Shown here: piece by piece, positions 34,801 to 45,628 of the stretch
How the letters are laid out: each line of letters starts with the position of its first letter
Position numbering within the stretch: the stretch's first letter is position 1
DNA from: Podospora bellae-mahoneyi
Lineage: Eukaryota; Ascomycota; Sordariomycetes; Sordariales; Podosporaceae
Direction: 5' to 3'
Assembly (NCBI RefSeq): GCF_035222275.1
Contig: NW_026946359.1
Coordinates: 1,302,001-1,366,000 of the forward strand
DNA length: 64,000 bases
Notes under the pieces: model-generated
Seen by the model: only the letters and a program-made list of their open reading frames with translations
Databases searched by the model: none
What the model was told of the DNA's origin: nothing
Translations under genes and position numbers: made by a program

Positions 34801-36521
34801 TCATCTCCCGAAACAACTCCCTTCAACAGCCCTCAGAGGAATATATGTGATGAAAGTAAAAGCAAACCCCAGCCAAACACCCACATCAGCGCCGTGCCCC
34901 TCCCCGCCACACAACCTAGCAATCACCCCTGTGTACCATTCCTGAGACATCCCCAGAGCAACACCCACAACGCCAACCAGGCAAGAAGCAATGGCTGCGA
35001 ACCCCGGTGGTAAAAGCTCTGGCTTGTTAATATCCCCCACATCATACCCTGAAAATCCACGTAATCCTCCGCGGAATAAAAAGTGTTCCACCAGGGCAAT
35101 GGTAACATAGATCGAAAGCCAATATCCCGTGCTCAACACGAACGTCTCGAGCCAAGTTTCGAAGAGGTTGTACCCAGGAATACCAATCCCAACATACACT
35201 GCCGTCCCAAAGATAGTCCACACGAAGCGCGGCACTTGCTGAGTCTGTCTCGCCAGTGCCTGCAACGAGAATGAGACCGAATAGATATTGGGGCAGTTGG
35301 TCGCAATGATCGAGAGCGCCACCAGGATAAGACAGGCCTTGTCAAACCCAGGTTCAACATTCGGCGTCAACACAGCCGCCATGAGACCTCCAACACCTGC
35401 GTTCTCATAGTGCTTTTGGTATTCCTCATTCTTGACCAGAGCCGTAGAAATAGCAGCCCCGAGGAGCATGACAAATATAAGAGGAAACGTCAGCCCAGAA
35501 AACACCCAGAGAAAGGTCGACCTGGTTGATCGTGTCGAGGGCTGATAGACACTATAATCAGCCGAGTATGCCGACCAACCGACAGCAAACCCAAAGACAG
35601 CTCCGATGTATGAAAGAACAGCTCCCCTCTCACTTGGCCCCGTGGCCAGAGGCAGGAGGCTGTCGAACTCTCCGGATTTTATGAAAGCCCCCATGACAAC
35701 AAGAAAAACCACAAAGCACGGAATCCACGCGTAGCGTTCGTAAAAGTGAACAGCTTTGTAACCCAACAAGCAGATAATCAGCGTTGCCAAAGACACAATG
35801 AGAATCCCGGCCCAGCCGGGAATATCAGGGTTGACGGCCTTCAACAGCTGAGCTCCAACGATGGCATTGACAGATGCCCACCCAAGACAGGTGATAATCT
35901 GAAATATCGCAACTACCTTGGGTCAGCAGCTATGGCTATTCACACAGAACTTGGACGACTCACTAAGTTTGACCGCATAATGTCCAAACCAAAACCTGGA
36001 CAGAATGATCTGTCTTAACCCAAACTTTGGCCCAAAAAGTGCAAAGAAGCAAACGGGGAGAACTCCGAGTATGTTGACGAGTACAATAACCAACGCGGCA
36101 TCCACAAAGCCCAGTCCAAAGATTGGCACGGCCACGGCCCCCAGAGCAAAAGTAGGCATCCCCATGTTGGCTGCCAGCCACTATATTCACAGCTTATGTC
36201 AGTCTTTGAACTTGTATCGGATATTTGGGTTAACAGTTAACAGAAGACAGGACCTACCACGCCGCCCATCTTGGAAGCCCTTGTATCTCTCCTCTCATCC
36301 TCCGGCACCCGCTCAACACCCCGCTCTTCCACGCCATAACTACCAGCAAACCTTTGAAGCTTAGAAAAGAACCAGCTCTTGTCGCTCTCAAGGACAACAC
36401 CTTCTCTGCTGCTGGAAGTGGTGATGAAACCTTCATCGCCGGTGTCTGATGCGCGGGTCTTTTCGTGGGTGTAACTTTCGATGTCCGTTTTCGCCTGCGG
36501 TGGAAATGTGGACAGGCCCAT
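34801..36521 (-). CDS. NCS1 family purine-cytosine permease
   Basis: Exons 36521-36258, 36180-35964 and 35912-34801 encode 530 residues. A soluble N-terminus of about 80 residues (VERVPEDERRDTRASKMGGV) is followed by about twelve membrane segments. These include the NCS1 motifs WLAANMGMPTFALGAVAVPI, GPKFGLRQIILSRFWFG, CLGWASVNAIVGAQLL and, further on, GAVFGFAVGWSAYSADYSVY. The family cotransports purines, cytosine or related compounds with protons at the plasma membrane (Fcy2/FcyB group). The second intron (35913-35963, 51 bp) needs the acceptor ggtag rather than the nearby ccaag; only this choice keeps frame and gives KLIAIFQIITC, which fits the family. Substrate cannot be assigned exactly. 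Confidence 0.92.
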
Positions 36522-38463
36522 TGTGTTGCTATTCGAACAAAAGTATAGTGGATAGATAAATACGCCAGGAAAACTTCGATGCTGCCGGTAGTCTAAGAAC
36601 ACAGGCCCTGGAAAGGATGTAAGAATACAAGGGGAAGTCCTCAGAACTGGAAAGCACAGGGCAACCTAACGTAGCTGCCTTGCAGATATATGTATTCTGA
36701 TATTCAGTAAAAGAACTCTGCAGGGGAAGGAACTTTGCAAAGGTGGGCAAGAGGGACAGGCAAGGTGGTGAAGGGAATCACTGCATAAGGCCAAGAGATA
36801 CGCATGCCCGCCCCTTCCTTCCATGCTTCTGCCCGTGGCCATGGTGACTATGGGCTGCTGTGTATCGCGGAACAGATGCATGCCATCGGCTGCATGATGA
36901 TAACACTCTTTCCTCGGTATAGTAGAGGGGAAGTGAAGATGATGATGGCCCGGGTTACCCCAACAACGCCACTGTGTCTCAGTTCTCCCGGTTCGCCCCA
37001 GGGCTCTGGGTTAGGAGACTCGTTGGTTGACGGTTGACTGGAATGTAGTCAACATTCATGAGCACTACATCAAGATAACCACCACAAAGATCATCACTTA
37101 AGAGGAGAAGCCCTGTGCAACCGCACATCAGCACCACCCCAACCACAAAACCACGTTGTCGACCTTCCACTGGTCCGCTCGCAAGAACGAAAAAAACTCC
37201 CATCATCACACACAGCCTTTTCCAGAACCAAGAAACAATAACAAGCGCCATGTTTGCCCCCTCCAGTGTCAAACCAGACCTACCCGTCCACCATGTAAGC
37301 TTTTGTCCCACGTTGCACACCCCATACCAAGCCCGCGCCAATATATTCCCTCTCCACAACATGAAGCTATACCCCCAAGATGGAGAACCAACCGCAGTAA
37401 GCAGCACCCTCGCATCTCATGCAATGCAAGCGCACCTCTCTCTGGTACTTTTACCCATCCATGCCCAAAGTCCTGAATGTAGTAGTGATGATAGGATGGC
37501 CCCAACTTCCCATCCCACTGCCGGTACCTTTGTCATTGGTCTAAAACAATGTTACACACAACTAAGCAGAATAAAGAAGAAACGGGAAGGAACCGCCCCT
37601 CAACTCCCGGATTCCCTTCCCGCGTCTATCTACTGTACTTTGCCTTTTAGATCCGAGCAGTCAAATCAGGAGCTATGGTAAATCTTACCGTAGACAGGTG
37701 GGTGGTATATGACGGGTGCTGTGAGATTTTAGTCAAGGGGAGCTAGCAAGTGGGAGTGTTACACAAAACCAACATACCCAGATCTCACCTAGCTTGGCTT
37801 TACAGACCAACAAGATGACAAGCCGATCACCGACTTTTGCATTTCGCAATGAACCCTTCCAAAGGACCTATCCAACTAATCCAAGCTTGATCGCCATCTC
37901 AAAAGAACCCACTCGTCTATCTCCAACATATCCCCTTCTCTGCCAGGATGCAGTGTAGCCACCACAACCCTCCCCCCTGGCCCCAGTGTCTTGTTTCGCC
38001 TTGTCTCGTCTCTCTTTTCCTCTTGTATACACTCGGCCCGCCTCACCGCTTCTCTTCCCCCTCCCCTCCCCCCTCTCTCTCTTTCTCTCTTCAAGTTGAA
38101 ACAGAAACATCTCATCTCACTGACGGTTGTCCTACCAAAAACACGTTCGGATCGAAAGACCACAAGGAACATATAGAACAAATCCCAGTCTCGGATCTTA
38201 ATTGGACAACGCACACACCACTGGGTTCACAGAAGAAAAGGGGGGGTTTTGATACAGCAGATAATACCACCGCAGAAGAGTGCATTGCATACATGCTGTC
38301 TACTTTGACATTACATCCAACTTGCCATATCTCGCTGCCAAATCTGAGGTTCCAAAAACCTGTCATGTGCAACCATAACCCTCAGCCTCGGCATGATTTC
38401 CCCCCTTTTTTCTCATAGCGTACAACCTTTACATCACCCACCCCACCCATAAAACAAGCCCTC
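36522..38463. other. intergenic: permease promoter and dus3 3' flank
   Basis: 1.9 kb between two minus-strand genes. Strong C/T-rich tracts lie at 38040-38090. Short frames at 37.1-37.7 kb (plus strand) are low-complexity and have no motif. No gene is supported. Confidence 0.5.
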
Positions 38464-40691
38464 TCAACCCTCCGCCTCGATCTCATACGAGTTTGACTTG
38501 TGCTTAGGCGTAAAAGAAAACGTAGCAGGTGCCGGGCCGAGGAACATCTCACTAGAATATCAAACAAAACATCAGCAAACAGCCCCACCAACAGATCGAA
38601 ACTGACATGAACAAACCTGATCTTGATCCAATCCTTATAATCCTTACTCGCAAGCAACGTCTCAAGCTCATTTCTTCCCTTGTACGCCGGCGGCCTCTCA
38701 TTGATACTCGGCGGCAGATACTCCAGCAGCCCAATAGGAACATACCGGCTGAAGAAGCTCAAAAACTCCAGCAGGAACCTCCTCGTGTAGTTGATCCCCA
38801 GCTCGTCTGACCCCCAAGCCTCCATTCCATACCGGGCAAATTTCTCAATGTACCCCAACCGCTCCGTGGCCGACTTGTCCAAGTACTGACCAGTCTGGAT
38901 CTCCTCGTAGATCCAGGGCTTGATGATCGCTCCTCTGCCAATCATGACCGTGTCCACCTTGGCGTTGTCGACGTGGTCAAAGTAGTCAATGTGCGAGTAG
39001 CAATCGCCGTTGCCAATGAAGAACATCCTCCCGCCATTGGGTAGAGTTCGCTCATCGACTTCGCGAATGGTGTCGGTGAGGCTGTCAGTTTTCTCGTTCA
39101 AGCGCTTGATCATGGCGGCCGTCTCAGCGATGTACTCCCAGTTGGCCGCGCGGGTGTACCGTTGCTGTCTTGTTCGGCCGTGAAGCGTCACAGCCGCGCA
39201 GCCGGGAGCTCCCAGAATATCACGATGCTCCTCACTGCCAAGGGCGAGCCTCTCAATGTTCTTCTGGGCCGTGAACTTGTCATCACGGACGCCCATTCTG
39301 ATTTTGGCCGTGATGGGAACGTCATCAGAGACGGCGTTCATGCCTCTGATCATACGCTCCAGCTTGGAGGGAGCATCCAAGAGGGCAGATCCAGCACCCG
39401 ACTTGTAGAGCATGTCAATCGGGCAGCCGCAGTTTAGATCAATCAGCCGGAGATGTGGGAGGAAACGAGCCAAGGCTTCGGTAGACTTGATGGCAACCCA
39501 GGGAACGTTGGCTGCAATCTGAGCGCCAAACTTGAGATCCTTCGAGTGGTCGTAACCTTGAGCAACGGGCCCATCGCCATTGAAGCGAGGGGGTGTGGTC
39601 TCACTCTTGTGGGCTCTCATCAGAGTCCAGTCAGACTTGGCACCCTGGAGTAAGGGCATGCCCATAGCCATTTCCGAGTAAGTCAACTCGCATCCCAAGT
39701 CGACGCAAAGACGGCGGAATGGCAGGTTCCCTTGGGTTGTCAAGGGCGCCAAAGCCGGTGTTTCCCTTCCAAAGTAAAGCCTCTTCTTCTCCGAGGGCTT
39801 AAAAGGTGGCTCGACGTACATTGCCCTGTAGTCTAGCGCCTCAGCACCGCCATCCTTTTGCTTGTGGTGATGGTCACGGAAAATCTGAGTATCTTTTTCC
39901 AGCCATTTTAGATACTTGTCCGACTTTTCAAACTGGACTCGTTTCCGGGAGAGGTCAATCTTGATCTGGCCTTCCACGTTGTTCACCACCTCGGTATTGG
40001 CGTCACCGGTATCCCCATCGTCGGGGTAAGTGTTGCCATCTTTGTCTGTGAGAACTAGCTCCTTGCGCCCATCTTCGTGCTCGACCTCCTTGCTATGACT
40101 TGACACAAACAAGCAACGCCAGCCAGACGGGCACTTTCCAAATTTCTCAAGAGTAGGGCATTTTCCTCCAAAGGTTTCCAGGTCTGCACGGCGGCCCTCC
40201 TTCAGGTACTTTCGGATATCATGGAGGCCATTGCACCGCTCACCAAACTTGCAAGACCTGGGAGAGAACTCGGGAGTCCAGGCAACGGAATTGCAGAGGC
40301 GTTGAGCATCAGAAAAGGTGCCAAAGGTTCTCTCCTTGTTTTGGCCTGTCTTCTTTTTCCTCTTTCCTCCTTTCCCAGCATCGCGACTATCTCCTTGCTG
40401 CTGGTGTTCAATGGTGCCTCTTCCCTCAGCCTCATCATCATCAATCACATCAGGCACAGCAACCTTTGCCGACTGACCAGGGGCAACGATAAGGTACTCG
40501 GCCTTGATGGGGGCGACACCCTTCACTCTGTCCACAGGCGACTTTTTCGTTGTGCCGTTTTGAGTTTCAGCAGACTCATCAAACCTCTGTCGCTTAGAAG
40601 CTGGCTCATCATGAGTGGGTTCCTGCTGCTGAGGGGTGGCCGTATCGTGAATCTCATCCTGCGACCGCTTCGTTGACTCCTGGGGCTTCAT
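38464..40691 (-). CDS. dus3: tRNA-dihydrouridine(47) synthase Dus3
   Basis: Two exons, 40691-38617 and 38551-38464, encode 720 residues. The N-terminal 120 residues are charged and disordered. Two CCCH zinc fingers follow at about 145-230 ([28 protein letters not shown]). The Dus TIM-barrel starts near 315 ([20 protein letters not shown]), with the catalytic cysteine in [19 protein letters not shown] and the FMN-binding [10 protein letters not shown] and [10 protein letters not shown]. The enzyme reduces U47 in the variable loop of cytosolic tRNAs with NADPH, and also acts on some mRNAs. The terminal exon restores the conserved ending [15 protein letters not shown]; without splicing the 65-bp intron the frame runs into an unrelated tail. 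I start at the first ATG (40691); the frame stays open upstream but only with non-ATG codons. Confidence 0.95.
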
Positions 40692-42213
40692 GATCGCTTT
40701 TCGGATTGGCGATTCTCTCGACCCGGATGTCAACAACTGTGTCTCCGCAGGCAAACGTGAGGTGACGAATTGTCCAATCTGAGATCAAGCTTGCTTTTTT
40801 TTTTTTGCCGTCCACTGGAAGTGGGCTGAACGCTTGCAGTTGCAGAGCTCTGAAAGACTTTACCCCACAGCGGGGTTTGACAGGCAGTTGGGTGGGTGCA
40901 ACACTTGTGGTCCTGCGTTGCTGCTGTGAAGGCGGGAGTTGCTCTTGGAGTGGGGGCCAGATCTTTTTTGCAACCAGGAATCTCAAAAGCCCATTTTGAA
41001 GCTCACCGCTCATTGGGCATGTCTCCAAATCGAAGGTTCTGCCGAATCTTCTATGGATGAAAAACAAAAGTCGGACGAAACCTAACAAGAAGCTTTTAGC
41101 TGTTTTCGCCTGGCGGGCATCTCCACACTTCGGCCTCGCCCAGTGCGCCCGGCTCCCCGGCAGTTCACCCTTCGGCCGGGGTCAGTTTAGGGAGCGGGAT
41201 CGGATCTGGAACAAAACAAATTGAAACGCCGCTTGATGGATACGGCAGCCGATTGGTTTAGTTCCCGAAGACTGGCAGCTAACAGTCCACCAAGCGGACC
41301 AGCTTAGAGATCGTACCGTAAAGAGATCTTAATCCCACGTCGGGACGGCTTTCTAGGAACCGAGACCGAGCGTTTGCTCCTGTCGTCGTGTGCCTTTGCC
41401 ACTAATGATTTGAGATCAAGAATTGTCAAACCAGGTGAAAAGATGTTCCGGAACCAGGCTTATACGAACTGAATCATCAAAGGTGCCATATGTAACCGCG
41501 GGACGAACAGCATGAGGACCGATATAGCATGTCATCTCCGTAGCCAGACCTCCGCTGTTCTTGGATCCATATGCCGCTGAGTGGGGGTCTGGAACCTGCT
41601 TCTGGCCTTACTGATGACCTGGCAGGTGATGTGAAGACGGGCACTCGGGGAGTTGTATCCCCGATCTGAGAGAGGTTCCTCGCATCCCTCTCTGATCCAG
41701 ACATCCCCAGAAAATGAAGCTTGTCACAGATCGTGAGCCGATGCTGCGCAAACGCGAGACGAATGGTCCTCTTCCTCGGGGGTGGGGGTACCACACCCAA
41801 TCAGGGGCACTTCAATGCCCGGTTACGTCTCGGGCGGTGTGGACGGCACCTAGGGTTCTCCACGTTGTACGAACAATACAGGGGGTCTCAGTTAGGGAAA
41901 ACGCGAAAACGACGGCGCCATTCAGGGCTGACATCTGTGACATGCTCCCGCTGCGGACTACCTTCCAATTCCATTCGTGGTTTATCCAGTCCTGCATCGC
42001 CCACCTCTGCCACCACCTTAGCCAGCGTCATTGCCCATCGCCTCTTCTCTCCCCCAAACTCCCCGCGATTTGCTACAAGAGACCAAAAGAAAATAAGCTT
42101 GCGATCGAAGCTGTCACTGAAACCACTTGCAAGCGTCTGTGGTGTCGTTCAAACGACGAACCCCGCCGCCCCCCGTGTCGTCCATGCTCGAGCAATGATC
42201 ATTCGACCCCACA
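40692..42213. promoter_or_regulatory. divergent promoter region of dus3 and the Kelch gene
   Basis: 1.5 kb between divergent start codons. C-rich leader-like sequence lies at 42000-42070. Small frames at 41.7-42.2 kb on the plus strand precede the Kelch start and would be upstream frames if the leader begins near 41.7 kb. No conserved gene is seen. Confidence 0.5.
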
Positions 42214-43950
42214 ATGGCTGACCAGGCCAGAGCAACATCACGAGACAAGACGCCGCAGTCACCGCACAGCAAGAACAAGGTTGTGCGCTCACAAAAGATA
42301 TCCCAGGTGACGTCGCCGACAGAGCCGCGCGCTCCGACCCCATTAGGGGGAGATCTCTACGACCACAGCCCCGTCCAGGACCGTCCGCCGATACCCCGCT
42401 CCCATACACCAGGCCACCTCTCGTCTCGAAGTCAAGACCGTCGAAACCAGTCTGGCGATCTCGCCCTTCGCCAGCGCTCCCAGTCAGCAGCAGGCCACAC
42501 CTCGTCCCGAGCCGCTGCGGCAGGCATCCCACACTCCTACTCAACCACCTCCTTCTCCAGCAACCCTTCCGCAAGCAAAGCCCCTACCCCCAACTCAGCA
42601 CCCCCGTCCCGCCAGCCAACCATAACCGAGAATGGCGACAACAATAGCACCAGCAGTCTCACGGTCAATCTCACCCTCGGCCGCGACAGAGGCGATTCGG
42701 GCGCCTCGGCCGGAAGCGGCAAAGAATCCACGACCTCCACCACCCACCCCCGAAGACCAACCAACCTCCGCTCCACCTCCGCCATAGCCGGCGGCGGTCG
42801 TCCCCCAGGCGGAAGCCATGCCGCCCCTTCCCACCCCCGAGTCGGCACCGGCCGCGGCCAACCCGCCAAAGGCGCCGAAGTCTTCACCCCTTTCCCCCCT
42901 TTAAGAAACCCCAAGACCGCCCCCGACGTTCTCGCGGCCCCATCATCAGGAATGTACTGGTCCCGCGCACCAACCTCGGGCACCCCCCATACCGCCCTCC
43001 GCGCTCACACCACCACCCTCGTCGGGAGCAACGTCTTTGTCTTTGGCGGCTGCGACTCAAGAGCCTGCTTCAACGAGCTATACGTCCTCGACGCCGACGC
43101 CTTTTACTGGTCCACCCCCCACGTGGTAGGTGACGTCCCCGTCCCCCTCCGCGCAATGACTTGCACGGCGGTCGGCAAAAAACTAGTCATATTCGGAGGC
43201 GGCGACGGCCCGGCTTACTACAATGACGTCTACGTCCTCGACACGGTCAACTACCGGTGGTCAAAGCCCAAAATCATGGGGTCTGACCAGCCCGGACGAG
43301 TCCCCTCCAAACGTCGAGCCCACACGGCATGTCTGTACAAAAGCGGGATTTATGTTTTTGGCGGTGGGGACGGGGAAAGAGCGTTGAATGACATTTGGCG
43401 GTTGGACGTGAGCGACTTTGGTAAGATGAGCTGGAAGCTGGTGTCTGGCCCGTCTCCGAGTTCGTCAACAACATCAGTGACGGACAGGGAAATCCGCCCC
43501 AAGGCTAGGGGTTACCACACTGCCAACATGGTCGGGTCCAAACTGATCATTTACGGGGGCTCAGACGGGGGGGAGTGTTTCAACGATGTTTGGGTCTACG
43601 ACGTGGAAACGCACGTTTGGAAGCAAGTCAACATCCCGGTTACGTACCGGCGGCTGAGCCACACGGCGACGATAGTGGGGAGTTATCTCTTTGTGATTGG
43701 GGGGCATGACGGGAATGAATACAGTAATGATGTGCTGCTGCTGAATCTGGTGACGATGGGGTGGGACAGGAGGAAGGTGTATGGGCTGCCGCCGAGCGGG
43801 AGGGGGTATCACGGGACGGTGCTGCACGACAGTCGGTTGTTGATGATTGGGGGGTTTGACGGGAGTGAGGTTTTTGGGGATGTTTGGGTTTTGGAGCTGG
43901 CGGTGCACGCTTATTATAGTCAGATTAGTCATTTTACGATTGAGATTTAG
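42214..43950 (+). CDS. Kelch-repeat beta-propeller protein
   Basis: Single exon, 578 residues, start ATG at 42214. Residues 1-240 are disordered (Ser, Pro, Arg, Gly-rich). From about 245 to the end there is a six-blade Kelch propeller whose blades show the di-glycine signature: VFVFGGCDS, LVIFGGGDG, IYVFGGGDG, LIIYGGSDG, LFVIGGHDG and LLMIGGFDG, each followed by ND(V/I)W- or ND-type turns and a Trp. No F-box, BTB or membrane segment is present. Fungal Kelch proteins of this build act as scaffolds in polarity or Ras signalling (Tea1 and Ral2 of fission yeast are examples), but I cannot say which role this one has. It is convergent with rcf2. Confidence 0.9.
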   Translation: MADQARATSRDKTPQSPHSKNKVVRSQKISQVTSPTEPRAPTPLGGDLYDHSPVQDRPPIPRSHTPGHLSSRSQDRRNQSGDLALRQRSQSAAGHTSSRAAAAGIPHSYSTTSFSSNPSASKAPTPNSAPPSRQPTITENGDNNSTSSLTVNLTLGRDRGDSGASAGSGKESTTSTTHPRRPTNLRSTSAIAGGGRPPGGSHAAPSHPRVGTGRGQPAKGAEVFTPFPPLRNPKTAPDVLAAPSSGMYWSRAPTSGTPHTALRAHTTTLVGSNVFVFGGCDSRACFNELYVLDADAFYWSTPHVVGDVPVPLRAMTCTAVGKKLVIFGGGDGPAYYNDVYVLDTVNYRWSKPKIMGSDQPGRVPSKRRAHTACLYKSGIYVFGGGDGERALNDIWRLDVSDFGKMSWKLVSGPSPSSSTTSVTDREIRPKARGYHTANMVGSKLIIYGGSDGGECFNDVWVYDVETHVWKQVNIPVTYRRLSHTATIVGSYLFVIGGHDGNEYSNDVLLLNLVTMGWDRRKVYGLPPSGRGYHGTVLHDSRLLMIGGFDGSEVFGDVWVLELAVHAYYSQISHFTIEI

Positions 43951-44839
43951 GGAGGGGAAGAGGCATTTCCAAGATGGAGAGTCTTATGGATTGGAAAGAG
44001 GCTTTGTTCGTTTTGGGGCCATGTATCAAAGCGAGATGTTTTCTGGGCCTTTTTGTTTTTGGACAGTTTATTGTTTTGTTATCTTCTTTTTATTTATTTC
44101 CCCTTTACATGTTTACGTTTCTGAAAAAGAGGAGAGCAGCGATTCGAGAGAATGGGCTGGGCAAAGAGGTCGGTGGCAGGGCAGGGTTGATTTGAAAGAC
44201 TGTTTATCATGTCCGTAACTTTTCTGAGAGCCTCACAGTCTAAGAGTCTCTTCATTCAAGAGACGAAACAATAAAACACTAGAAATACTGCAAAAGATAT
44301 CCTATACAATGTGGTCATCTCTGTAAATTTACTGCTGCTAGTCAAAGCACAACTATCCTCCTTTTGAATAGTATCCCCATCCTCCTCACTTTGCTCGCCA
44401 TGCCATGCAATTCATTTCTTTCTGTCCCACCCAAAAGGCCAAAAAAAAGACCAACAAGAATCATTTCATAACAACAAGTAGTCATACAGAGAAGAACGAA
44501 ACGGTATAAAGCAAACAAATCCCAGAACGCCACCAAGAGACAAAGTCTATCTGTGTTGGGTAGAATGTTTCTTTTTGCCCACAGCAACCCGGGGAAAAGT
44601 AGTAAACCTCCTTCAACACCCAATAAAACCAAAAAATAGAAAGATCCAGATCCGTAATGTAAGGAAAGAAGGGCGATATTTTTTGTCGTTGTTGTACAAG
44701 ACTAGAAGCCATGATGGCTCCTAAAAGGTGGACGGCGTTGATGAACGGGCATCATCAAGAGTCGCTGTACCGTAAGGATTATTCGAGTCCGAAAAGCCGG
44801 ATAGATCGTGTTGTGAGATTTGAGAATGAAGGGAGTTTC
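43951..44839. other. intergenic between convergent Kelch and rcf2 genes
   Basis: About 890 bp of A/T-richer sequence formed by two 3' flanks. No gene or RNA signal is seen. Confidence 0.55.
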
Positions 44840-45628
44840 TTAAGAAGCAGGGGCCTTCTCCTTCTTCTCAAGAGCAGCCACGTGCTTCTTCTGCTCGGCC
44901 AGTCTGCGCTCCTCAGCCTCGACCATATCTATTACCATATTAGCTTCCGTTTCGTACCCATTCATATTCTTATTCAAAAAAGACATACCCTGCCACAAGT
45001 TCTGCCCCTCATAATCCTCCTTCCTCACCCTCTTCTCAATCAGATGCTTGTGCTCCGGATCCTCCGGATCAACAACCATAACAGTCTCCCACCTCCCCTT
45101 GCCCGCCTTCGCATCCGCCGTCTCAAACGCGGCGGTAGCAATCAGCACCGCCAGCGTCAACCCCTGGGCGTACATTCTCGCCTGCACCAGCTTCTGGCTT
45201 CCGCTCAGATACTTATTCTTCCCCACCATCGCCAGCGCGAGACCCATCGCCGCAATCCAAGATGTGAACACAATAGAGTACCTGTTCTCCCGTCCCCAAT
45301 CCATCAGCTTCTCCGTGTCACTCTTGGCCGCGGCGCGAGCCTCGGCGGCCGCCTTGTGGGAGGCGTCCATGTAGTTGTACATGGAATCGTGCGAGCGCTG
45401 GAAGTCAATGGAGTATCTCTCGGCCCAGACGATGGCGCCAAAGGTGCCGGCCGAGGTGACGAGGAAGGAGCGGAAGGGGAGGGTGAGGTTGCGGATGGTG
45501 GGGTAGCGCTTTGAGCCGGCGATTACACCACCCAGACCGAGGGCGAGGCCGACGGAGCCGCCGATGAGACCACCCTTGAGGACGACGCTGAAGTGGGCGT
45601 CTTCCTCTTCCTTGGAGATGATCTTCAT
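44840..45628 (-). CDS. rcf2: respiratory supercomplex factor 2 (HIG1 domain)
   Basis: Exons 45628-44989 and 44928-44840 encode 242 residues. The N-terminus MKIISKEEEDAHF is followed by a glycine-rich hydrophobic hairpin (LKGGLIGGSVGLALGLGGVI), a second membrane segment (FRSFLVTSAGTFGAIVWAER), and the C-terminal HIG1-type pair (YSIVFTSWIAAMGLALAMVG and ARMYAQGLTLAVLIATAAF). The tail is charged and coiled (MVEAEERRLAEQKKHVAALE). Rcf2 sits in the inner mitochondrial membrane, binds cytochrome c oxidase and helps form III-IV supercomplexes. The 60-bp intron 44929-44988 is a multiple of three and has no stop, so retention would add 20 residues after LWQ; the spliced form is preferred because it gives a continuous coiled tail. 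The start at 45628 matches the conserved N-terminus. Confidence 0.93.
   Translation of the reverse strand: MKIISKEEEDAHFSVVLKGGLIGGSVGLALGLGGVIAGSKRYPTIRNLTLPFRSFLVTSAGTFGAIVWAERYSIDFQRSHDSMYNYMDASHKAAAEARAAAKSDTEKLMDWGRENRYSIVFTSWIAAMGLALAMVGKNKYLSGSQKLVQARMYAQGLTLAVLIATAAFETADAKAGKGRWETVMVVDPEDPEHKHLIEKRVRKEDYEGQNLWQGMSFLNKNMNGYETEANMVIDMVEAEERRLAEQKKHVAALEKKEKAPAS

Noticed and set aside
35895-35912. Alternative acceptor ccaag for the second permease intron, adding GTAGTTGCG
   Set aside because: It breaks the frame after the donor at 35963; the ggtag acceptor keeps frame and the conserved membrane helix.
44711-45514. 267-codon plus-strand frame
   Set aside because: It lies opposite rcf2 and is leucine/arginine/histidine-rich without motifs.
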